Source: Syntrophomonas sp. UBA4922
Lineage (GTDB): Bacteria; Bacillota; Syntrophomonadia; Syntrophomonadales; Syntrophomonadaceae
NCBI GenBank assembly: GCA_002398825.1
Contig: DHBS01000024.1
Coordinates: 13,319 to 25,696 of the forward strand
Direction of reading: 5' to 3'
DNA length: 12,378 nucleotides
Part shown: positions 7,497-12,378 of the stretch, piece by piece
Numbering within the stretch: position 1 is the stretch's first letter
How the letters are laid out: each line of letters opens with the position of its first letter
Notes under the pieces: model-generated
The model's input: only the letters and a program-made list of their open reading frames with translations
What the model was told of the DNA's origin: nothing
Databases searched by the model: none
Made by a program: the position numbers and the translations under genes

Positions 7497-7787
7497 GGCG
7501 AAATCTCCTCTTTAGAGCGCATAATCCGGGCCCGGGCCAACCCGCCCGGTTAAGGGCTATTCCGGGTGATTAGCCGGATCTCAGCAAAAAGAAGAAATAA
7601 AATAGGGCACTCTGCCCTACTTCATAAGCTGTTGGCCATTTAGGAAGAATATGTTTATCCTTAATATTCCTTCTGTTCTTCTGGGCTTAATTTTACCCGG
7701 TCGAATCATCAAGAAGGATGACTTCGATCCAGCCCGGTTTGAAGCCATCGGTTTTGGTCCGGGCGAGGGGCGCTTGGAGATTTCGCC
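7497..7787. repeat. Separated 12-bp exact inverted repeat
   Basis: The 12-mer GGCGAAATCTCC at 7497-7508 recurs inverted at 7776-7787, about 270 bp apart. The identity does not extend into the flanks, so terminal repeats of a small element are not established. The left copy sits in an imperfect 16-bp dyad (7495-7510) about 120 bp upstream of the crotonase's sigma-54-like promoter, a distance suitable for an activator site. Confidence 0.35.
7603..7619 (-). terminator. Small hairpin with T-rich 3' flank
   Basis: A perfect 7-bp stem (7603-7609 with 7613-7619, 3-nt loop) is followed on the minus strand by TTTTATTTCTTCTTTTT. It resembles a short intrinsic terminator for leftward transcription. No convincing gene ends just before it, so it may protect the crotonase promoter from read-through or be left over from a lost gene. 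Confidence 0.45.
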
Positions 7788-7806
7788 AGGCAGTGGAAAC
7801 CGATGG
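7745..7806. repeat. Nested inverted repeat in intergenic DNA
   Basis: A perfect 10-bp arm, CCATCGGTTT (7745-7754), pairs with AAACCGATGG (7797-7806). Inside it GGCGA (7762-7766) pairs with TCGCC (7783-7787). The nested pairing could form an extended hairpin if transcribed. I recognise no RNA family. Confidence 0.35.
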
Positions 7807-7991
7807 GGAAGATGAAGTTTGGCTTTAGTTAAAAAGGCATAGCAAGTGATAATCCGGCCAAGGTTCCTATAGCGCAACAGTCCGGTTTATGCCTGAATGT
7901 AGAGAACCATGTCAAGATATTGATCTAAGTATTGACCGGGATACGGTTATGAAATGCAATTTCCAAACAAAACGTCCGATATTTTGGAAGT

Positions 7992-8007
7992 TGTCCGATT
8001 TAAGACA
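7992..8007. promoter_or_regulatory. Candidate upstream activator dyad
   Basis: The dyad TGTC-N8-GACA (16 bp) lies about 110 bp upstream of the -24 box at 8114. That is within the range at which sigma-54 activators bind. Only four bases per half-site are symmetric, so this is tentative. Confidence 0.22.
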
Positions 8008-8113
8008 CATCGCCCGGTGGTTAATTTTCAGCCCAACCAACTATTACCGAAGCAAAACTATAATTAAGCTGAACCGGGATAGTCTTTTTACGGACAGCAA
8101 TGCCAAATCGTGA

Positions 8114-8129
8114 TGGCATAATAATTGCA
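8114..8129 (+). promoter_or_regulatory. Sigma-54 (-24/-12) promoter for the MaoC pair
   Basis: The plus strand reads TGGCAT-AATAA-TTGCA, one base off the consensus TGGCAC-N5-TTGCA and with exact GG-N10-GC spacing. The expected start near 8140 gives a leader of about 125 nt before the ATG at 8265. The -24 box is the same hexamer as in the crotonase promoter on the opposite strand. Confidence 0.68.
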
Positions 8130-8264
8130 ATACAAAGAAAGGGAGCTTGGCTATAGAGAATGGGCGCAGGTTGTAGAAGCATAAGCAGATACAAATTATC
8201 GTCCGGATATAAAGGGATTGTTAACAATTAATGCTTATTCAATAATTACTAAGGAGGGATGGTC

Positions 8265-8747
8265 ATGATTCCGGAAGTAGCTATGAAGTTCCAAGGCAAA
8301 GTAGCAACGCCTATGATTCTGGAAGTGGAAAAAGGGGCAATAAAGAAATATGCCGATGCTGTCGGGGACGAGAACGGTCTTTTCTGGGATGAGGAGTATG
8401 GCAGAAATAGCCGTTACGGTTCAATCGTGGCTCCGCCAGGCTTTTTTGGCTGGCCTTTAAAATGGAAAGGCACTTTTGTCTTAATGACGGAGCTGAGGAA
8501 TGAGTTTATGAAAGCCCTGGCGGCTGAAGGCTATATCCGCTTTTTGGATGCCGGAATAGAGTATGAATTTATCAGCCCCATCCGGGCAGGAGATACCCTG
8601 ACCGCGTCCCTGGAAATCGAAAGTGTCACTGGTCAAGAAACCAAGGCTGGAACACGCATCGTCTGTGTAAATAAGACTTCATATTATAACCAGTTTGGAG
8701 CCTTGGTAACGATTGCTCGTCAAACCTCTTTCTTGAGCAGAACTTAA
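8265..8747 (+). CDS. MaoC-like N-terminal-type hydratase subunit (HadA-like)
   Basis: This 160-aa single hot-dog-fold protein is of the MaoC_dehydrat_N / FAS1-like type. It shows IKKYADAVGDENGLFWDEE (26-44), SIVAPPGFFGWPL (53-65) and the central strand LDAGIEYEFISPIRAGDTL (94-112). The Asp-x-Asn-Pro-x-His catalytic motif of (R)-specific hydratases is degenerate here (DENGLFW), so this is probably the structural, substrate-binding partner of the following gene, as HadA is to HadB. I start it at ATG 8265, not the in-frame ATG 8259: the AAGGAGGG site (8251-8258) abuts 8259 but lies 7 nt from 8265. It is first in a plus-strand pair, 16 bp ahead of the second gene, downstream of a sigma-54-like promoter and divergent from the crotonase gene. 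Confidence 0.88.
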   Translation: MIPEVAMKFQGKVATPMILEVEKGAIKKYADAVGDENGLFWDEEYGRNSRYGSIVAPPGFFGWPLKWKGTFVLMTELRNEFMKALAAEGYIRFLDAGIEYEFISPIRAGDTLTASLEIESVTGQETKAGTRIVCVNKTSYYNQFGALVTIARQTSFLSRT

Positions 8748-8763
8748 ATGGAAGGTGAGATTT

Positions 8764-9237
8764 ATGGCCAGAAATCTTTTATATTGGGAAGACGTAGAAG
8801 TTGGTTCCGAGCTGCCCGCTTTGGCGAAAACCGCTACAACATTAATGCTGGTGAAGTGGGCTGCCGCTTCAGCGGATTTTAACCCGCTTCATTTTGATCT
8901 TCCTTTTGCAGAGTCGCAGGGTATAGGAAGACCAATAGTTCACGGGCAGCTTAAGCGCGCCTGGCTGGTTCAATTGTTAACGGATTGGATCGGCGAGGAG
9001 GGATGGTTGAAGAAGTTTTCCTGTCAGTTCCGCGGCATGGATTACCCTATCAATATGAAATCTATTTCGGAACCTGCAGAAGACAAAGTCACCCACTGGT
9101 GTAAGGGCAAGGTAGTAAACAAAAGCGTGGAAAACGGTGAATATTTGGTGGAATGTGAAATATGGGTTGAAGATGAAACCGGCAAACCGACCACACCCGG
9201 AACGGCCACAGTGGTCCTCCCTTCAAGAGCGGGTTGA
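8764..9237 (+). CDS. MaoC-like (R)-specific enoyl-CoA hydratase, catalytic subunit (HadB-like)
   Basis: This 157-aa MaoC/hydratase-2 hot-dog protein carries the full catalytic signature SADFNPLHFD (36-45), with Asp38 and His43 as the expected catalytic pair, then GRPIVHGQLKRAW (55-67). It would hydrate a 2-enoyl-CoA to the (R)-3-hydroxyacyl-CoA, or run the reverse, as a heterodimer with the preceding protein. I start it at ATG 8764 because the AAGGTGA site (8752-8758) is 5 nt upstream; the GTG at 8755 overlaps that site. The 16-bp intergenic gap implies co-transcription with the upstream subunit, and the unit ends at the terminator 9320-9364. Two-subunit MaoC hydratases often act on bulky acyl-CoAs such as mycolate or steroid side-chain intermediates, so a non-linear substrate is possible (inference). 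Confidence 0.9.
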   Translation: MARNLLYWEDVEVGSELPALAKTATTLMLVKWAAASADFNPLHFDLPFAESQGIGRPIVHGQLKRAWLVQLLTDWIGEEGWLKKFSCQFRGMDYPINMKSISEPAEDKVTHWCKGKVVNKSVENGEYLVECEIWVEDETGKPTTPGTATVVLPSRAG

Positions 9238-9319
9238 TGGAAGCGGAGTTGCCAGCAGTATCTTGCCGTCCCGTAAAAAGGCACTCTACCGGCTGTCAAA
9301 CTTTGTAGCAGCCGATTGC

Positions 9320-9364
9320 AAAAACCTCCCGGCGGTTTGTGAATAAAACTGCCGGGAGGTTTTT
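9320..9364. terminator. Bidirectional intrinsic terminator between convergent genes
   Basis: A perfect 14-bp stem, 9320-9333 with 9351-9364, is extended inside by further pairs (9334-9338 with 9346-9350). It has A5 on the left and T5 on the right, so each strand ends in a T-run. It lies between the stop of the MaoC pair (9237) and the stop of the convergent hydrolase gene (9481) and can serve both. The rest of 9238-9480 shows no gene. Confidence 0.93.
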
Positions 9365-9480
9365 ATCATGATTAAAAAGGCAGCTATCCGGATAATAGAG
9401 AAGTAAAGACGGTCCGGCGGTTGTGCTGCCATTCAGTGCTGTTGAGGCGGAAAGAAATTTACATATGGAGAGCAAGCAGG

Positions 9481-10467
9481 CTAGTATTGCTCCTTACGGA
9501 AATAATAAATGCCTTCTTCCAAGCTCATCCTCACTTGACCCTTTAACACCAGGTAATGGAGATGAGCCATAGCCTCGGCGGCGGCATGTATTTTCTGGTT
9601 TATGGGGAAATCATCCCAGCGTCGGTAGGATAAGTCCCATCTCATTCTTTTGGCAACTTGAGCGGCGCTCATTTTTTGGCTTCCCACAATACCCAGGATA
9701 TCCTCAATACGCCGGACATGATGTTGTTTAATTTCTTCAACCCGACCCCGAAGGTCATAGATTAAAACCCGGTGAGCCGGCAGTACCAGATGGACATCCA
9801 AAGCCGCGATTTTTTCCAGACTAAGCAGGTACTCTTTCAATGCATCGCGGTCCAAAACCCACAAGCCAATATTGGGGGTGATTTTTGCCAAAACGTGATC
9901 CCCCGAAATGAGGATTTTTTGATCGGGTTCATAAAGGCACATATGCCCCTGGGTGTGTCCCGGTGTCTCCAGGCATTGAAAGTGATACCCGCCGACATCA
10001 ATGCGGTCTCCTTCATGCAGCATAGTAAATTTCACCAATCCGGTACTGGCGTATTTTACCACGGCTTCCTCCTCCGGGAGGTTGGGAGTGCCATCCGCCA
10101 ACAGACCGCTGTGATACAGATGGTTTACATTCCTGGTGTGAAAAATGTTCGCCTTATAATTGGCATTAACCATCTGGGCATCAGATTCGCTCATCCACAC
10201 GGTGTTGGTGGGCGTAGACAGGTATCCGATCAAACCAATATGATCAGAATGGTAATGGGTAATGAACAGGTCGGTATTATCCATACTGACGCCTAATTCC
10301 GTTAAGGCTTGAGCCATTGCCAACCAGCAGACATCCAGGTTAAAGCCGGTATCTATCAACAGATTTCTTTCTTTGCCGCGGATAAAGTATGAATTGAGCA
10401 CCCTGAGCGGATTGTTGGGCAAAGGTATTTCGATTCGATAAAGATTAGGAAGTACTTCTTCAATCAT
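9481..10467 (-). CDS. Metallo-beta-lactamase-fold hydrolase with C-terminal helical (winged-helix-like) domain
   Basis: This 328-aa protein has all the metal-binding motifs of the glyoxalase II/LACTB2-like MBL fold: HYHSDH (71-76), TPGHTQGH (168-175, His171), SGDH (188-191, Asp190) and LPAHR (229-233, His232). The region after about 240, with RRIEDILGI and SAAQVAKRM, resembles the small C-terminal winged-helix domain of LACTB2-like hydrolases. Such enzymes cleave thioesters, esters or phosphodiesters. In this CoA-rich neighbourhood an acyl-CoA thioesterase or glyoxalase-like role is plausible but unproven. No signal peptide is seen, so it is probably cytoplasmic. The ATG at 10467 has a GAAGGGA site somewhat far upstream (about 10 nt). 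It is convergent to the MaoC pair and separated from adk by 221 bp containing a hairpin, so it is likely a single-gene unit. Confidence 0.88.
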   Translation of the reverse strand: MIEEVLPNLYRIEIPLPNNPLRVLNSYFIRGKERNLLIDTGFNLDVCWLAMAQALTELGVSMDNTDLFITHYHSDHIGLIGYLSTPTNTVWMSESDAQMVNANYKANIFHTRNVNHLYHSGLLADGTPNLPEEEAVVKYASTGLVKFTMLHEGDRIDVGGYHFQCLETPGHTQGHMCLYEPDQKILISGDHVLAKITPNIGLWVLDRDALKEYLLSLEKIAALDVHLVLPAHRVLIYDLRGRVEEIKQHHVRRIEDILGIVGSQKMSAAQVAKRMRWDLSYRRWDDFPINQKIHAAAEAMAHLHYLVLKGQVRMSLEEGIYYFRKEQY

Positions 10468-10616
10468 TCTTGTTTGGTCCCTTCTTATGGAGTGCTTGAA
10501 TACTTTTTCCCGTTTTCCAAAACGTATTAAGTAAATATCTCTTTAAAGGCATTTCAAGCCTCACAAATATACGCCTCCCACCCAGCCTTGTCAATATCAT
10601 TGTTGTTATGGAAAGT

Positions 10617-10641
10617 GGCTGCTATCCTGTGGATAGCAGCC
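10617..10641 (-). terminator. Hairpin downstream of adk
   Basis: A perfect 11-bp stem (10617-10627 with 10631-10641, loop TGT) begins 48 bp after the adk stop. On the minus strand it is followed by ACTTTCC, a weak T-tract, so termination is likely but perhaps inefficient. The remainder of 10468-10688 holds only the upstream region of the hydrolase gene. Confidence 0.55.
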
Positions 10642-10688
10642 TGCTGAAACATTTAAGTATTTACCTTATGGGGGGCTTGGTCTTAGGC

Positions 10689-11351
10689 TTAGCAGTAATC
10701 TGCTTTTTTACCATTCAAGCCGCCGCAGATGTCAGCAAAAACTCGCTGCAAGCTTTGGTTGCCATTGATAGTCTTTAACGACCCCCGGTGGAGATAGTAC
10801 GCCACCAGAGGCTCGGTCTGCTGAGCATACACCGCCAGGCGATTGTTCACGGTTTCTTCGCTGTCATCGCTGCGCTGGTATAAGGCCCCGCCGCACTGAT
10901 CACATGTATCCGCCTGTTTAGGTGGATTGAACCGGGTGTGATAGGTGGCTCCGCATTGCTTGCAGATCCTGCGCCCGGTCATGCGCGGCATCAGAACATC
11001 ATCCGGCACTTCGATGTTGATCACTGCATCAAGACTGAGGTTTAAGCCCGCAAGTATCTGCTCTAAGGCATCTGCCTGAGGAACGGTGCGGGGAAAGCCA
11101 TCTAACAGAAAGCCTCGCTCGCAGTCGGGCTCAGCCAGGCGTTCCCTGACTATGGCGATAGTCAGTTCGTCAGGCACCAGCTGTCCCGCATCCATTACCG
11201 CTTTGGCCTTTAATCCCAGTTCGCTACCCTGCTTGATAGCCGCCCGGAACATATCCCCGGTGGAGATATGAGGTATCTCAAATTGTTTGACCAGCTTTTC
11301 CGCCTGGGTTCCTTTCCCGGCCCCAGGAGGTCCCAAAAGAATAATGTTCAT
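10689..11351 (-). CDS. adk: Adenylate kinase, zinc-binding LID type
   Basis: This 220-aa enzyme interconverts ATP + AMP and 2 ADP in the cytoplasm. It shows the P-loop GPPGAGKGT (7-15), the AMP-binding STGDMFR (30-36), the FLLDGFPRT motif (81-89), and a long LID with a structural zinc site: Cys130, Cys133, Cys150 and Cys153 (CKQC, CDQC). The Cys4 LID is typical of Gram-positive and related adenylate kinases. Its length is usual for the long form. It starts 19 bp after the pyrophosphatase stop, with GGGAG upstream, so the two are probably co-transcribed. Both recycle energy currency: AMP- and PPi-forming acyl-CoA ligases feed these two enzymes. Confidence 0.97.
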   Translation of the reverse strand: MNIILLGPPGAGKGTQAEKLVKQFEIPHISTGDMFRAAIKQGSELGLKAKAVMDAGQLVPDELTIAIVRERLAEPDCERGFLLDGFPRTVPQADALEQILAGLNLSLDAVINIEVPDDVLMPRMTGRRICKQCGATYHTRFNPPKQADTCDQCGGALYQRSDDSEETVNNRLAVYAQQTEPLVAYYLHRGSLKTINGNQSLQRVFADICGGLNGKKADYC

Positions 11352-11370
11352 TGCCTTTCATCTCCCTTTG

Positions 11371-12378
11371 TTATTCCTTTACCGGGATTCTCATTCCATA
11401 GAAGGAGCGCCATACGAAATACAGTGCCACCAGGAGGAACACGATGCCTACTGAAGGCGCGATTCCCCGGAAGGCTTCGGTGATGGCTATCTCCATGGCC
11501 AGCAGTCCGAACAAAGTGGTGAATTTGATGATCGGGTTCATAGCCACTGACGAGGTGTCTTTGAAGGGGTCGCCTACGGTGTCGCCTACAACGGTGGCTT
11601 CATGCAATGGAGTGCCTTTCTCCTGCAGGTCCACTTCCACCACCTTTTTGGCGTTGTCCCAGCATCCCCCCGCATTGGCCATAAATACCGCCTGGAACAA
11701 GCCGAACACGGCTATGGAGATCAGGTAAGACACGAACAGCGATACCGCCAGGTTGCCGTCCTCACCCGCTCTAGGCGCTGCCAGGCAGGCGAAGGCGATG
11801 GTGAATGAGAAGATGGCGATGAAGATGTTGAACATGCCCTGCTGCGCATACTGGGTGCAGATCTTGACCACTTCTTTGGATTTTTCTATGGAGGCCTTCT
11901 GGCTGGCCTCTTCATCCAAACGTATGTTTTGCTTGATGTATTCCACCGCCCGGTAGGCACCGGTGGTGACCGCCTGGGTGGAGGCTCCGGTGAACCAGTA
12001 GATGATGCATCCCCCGGCTATGAAGCCGAAGATGGTGAAGGGGTTTAAGAGGGTTAAGATCTGTTCGGGCTCTACCCCTAATACGTTCTGGATGACCAGT
12101 ATCAGGGAGAAGATCATGGTGGTGGCTCCGACCACCGCGGTGCCGATCAGTACCGGTTTGGCCGTGGCTTTGAAGGTGTTGCCGGCTCCGTCGTTGGCTT
12201 CCAGGTAGTGCTTGGCTTTTTCAAAGTCGGGTTTGAAGCCGAATTGGCCTTCGATCTCTTTATCCACGTCTTTAATCTCTTCGATCAGGGACAATTCGTA
12301 GATGGACTGGGCGTTGTCGGTTACCGGGCCATAGCTGTCTACGGCGATGGTCACCGGTCCCATACCCAGCATGCCGAA
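11371..12378 (-). CDS. hppA: Membrane-bound ion-translocating pyrophosphatase, C-terminal part
   Basis: The frame is open to the window edge, and the visible fragment (about 335 residues) is the C-terminal half of an integral membrane pyrophosphatase that couples PPi hydrolysis to H+ or Na+ pumping. Numbering from the Met at 12372, conserved blocks are VDSYGPVTDNA (11-21), GNTFKATAK (64-72), GGCWDNAKK (235-243) and GDTVGDPFKDTS (263-274), with about six hydrophobic membrane segments. The Lys in GNTxK (Lys68) is the marker of the K+-independent class (Ala in K+-dependent enzymes). The loop between the DNA and GNT motifs is about 44 residues, longer than I recall for typical H+-PPases. The N-terminal half, with the DxxxDxxxD site and the ion-gate residues, lies outside the window, so ion specificity cannot be stated. 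It is followed closely by adk. Confidence 0.95.
   Translation of the reverse strand, partial: FGMLGMGPVTIAVDSYGPVTDNAQSIYELSLIEEIKDVDKEIEGQFGFKPDFEKAKHYLEANDGAGNTFKATAKPVLIGTAVVGATTMIFSLILVIQNVLGVEPEQILTLLNPFTIFGFIAGGCIIYWFTGASTQAVTTGAYRAVEYIKQNIRLDEEASQKASIEKSKEVVKICTQYAQQGMFNIFIAIFSFTIAFACLAAPRAGEDGNLAVSLFVSYLISIAVFGLFQAVFMANAGGCWDNAKKVVEVDLQEKGTPLHEATVVGDTVGDPFKDTSSVAMNPIIKFTTLFGLLAMEIAITEAFRGIAPSVGIVFLLVALYFVWRSFYGMRIPVKE

Larger units (their letters stand above)
7183..8258. other. 1.1-kb intergenic region between divergent sigma-54-type promoters
   Basis: No convincing gene is present. Frames at 7334-7540 (minus), 7617-7877 (minus), 7651-7815 (plus), 7889-8113 (plus) and 8021-8227 (minus) are short, mostly overlapping on opposite strands, lack good ribosome sites and match no family I know. 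The first also overlaps the sigma-54-like promoter at 7362-7378. What is visible is regulatory or structural: outward-facing sigma-54 candidates at both ends, a GC-rich palindrome CCGGGCCCGG (7527-7536), a hairpin with a T-rich flank (7603-7619), and inverted repeats at 7497/7776 and 7745/7797. It may include decayed coding sequence. Confidence 0.55.

Noticed and set aside
7334..7540. Minus-strand open frame of 68 codons
   Set aside because: It has no ribosome site, starts on TTG inside a GC-rich palindrome, overlaps the sigma-54-like promoter at 7362-7378, and has a competing plus-strand frame over the same bases.
7651..7815. Plus-strand 54-codon ATG frame
   Set aside because: There is only a weak AGGAAG, too close to the ATG. 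No domain is recognised, and the stretch overlaps the nested inverted repeat.
7617..7877. Minus-strand open frame of 86 codons ending at a terminator-like hairpin
   Set aside because: It has a TTG start without a ribosome site, a low-complexity basic/proline-rich product and no recognisable family. The hairpin's position is suggestive but not enough.
7889..8113. Plus-strand frame of 74 codons just before the MaoC promoter
   Set aside because: There is no ribosome site, no family resemblance, and it ends at the promoter candidate; best read as upstream regulatory DNA.
9772..10296. Plus-strand 174-codon frame inside the MBL-fold hydrolase gene
   Set aside because: It is antisense to the HxHxDH-containing gene and has no recognisable domain; a coding shadow.
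1..12378. tRNA, rRNA, CRISPR, insertion sequence or prophage signals
   Set aside because: No regularly spaced direct repeats, transposase motifs, integrase or clear tRNA-like cloverleaf sequences were seen on either strand.

Overview
The window looks like a chromosomal segment of an anaerobic, acyl-CoA-degrading Firmicute, of the Peptococcaceae or Syntrophomonadaceae type. The indications are strong AGGAGG-type ribosome sites, two TTG starts, a Cys4 zinc-type adenylate kinase, a membrane pyrophosphatase, and a set of CoA-ester enzymes including a 4-hydroxybutyryl-CoA dehydratase/HpaB-family flavoprotein. This assignment is inference; there is no rRNA or other taxonomic marker here.

Layout. 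Positions 1-48 (minus) hold the first 16 codons of a HMG-CoA-synthase/KAS III-like gene that runs off the left edge, behind a hairpin-rich leader. Positions 294-1799 (minus) encode an AbfD/HpaB-family flavoprotein that appears to lack most of the Fe-S ligands. Positions 2303-6041 (minus) are a three-gene unit: long acyl-CoA dehydrogenase, DUF35 zinc-ribbon/OB protein, thiolase-like protein. It ends in a very strong intrinsic terminator. Positions 6382-7182 (minus) encode a crotonase with a PaaG-like active site. A 1.1-kb stretch without a convincing gene (7183-8258) separates it from a divergent two-gene unit on the plus strand (8265-9237), which encodes a HadA/HadB-like MaoC hydratase pair. 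A bidirectional terminator follows, then a convergent metallo-beta-lactamase-fold hydrolase (9481-10467, minus). The right end (10689-12378, minus) is housekeeping: adk preceded by the 3' part of a membrane pyrophosphatase gene.

How the genes fit together. An acyl-CoA dehydrogenase, two kinds of hydratase/isomerase, and a thiolase with a zinc-ribbon partner make up most of a beta-oxidation-like route for an unidentified acyl-CoA. A 3-hydroxyacyl-CoA dehydrogenase, a CoA ligase/transferase and a regulator are not in the window. Three sites match the sigma-54 -24/-12 consensus with exact GG-N10-GC spacing. They lie upstream of the flavoprotein, the crotonase and the MaoC pair. This suggests that transcription units in both orientations are co-regulated by an unseen sigma-54 activator. 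The most interesting points are this regulon, the cluster-ligand-deficient flavoprotein, and the BbsA/BbsB-like thiolase/zinc-finger pair.
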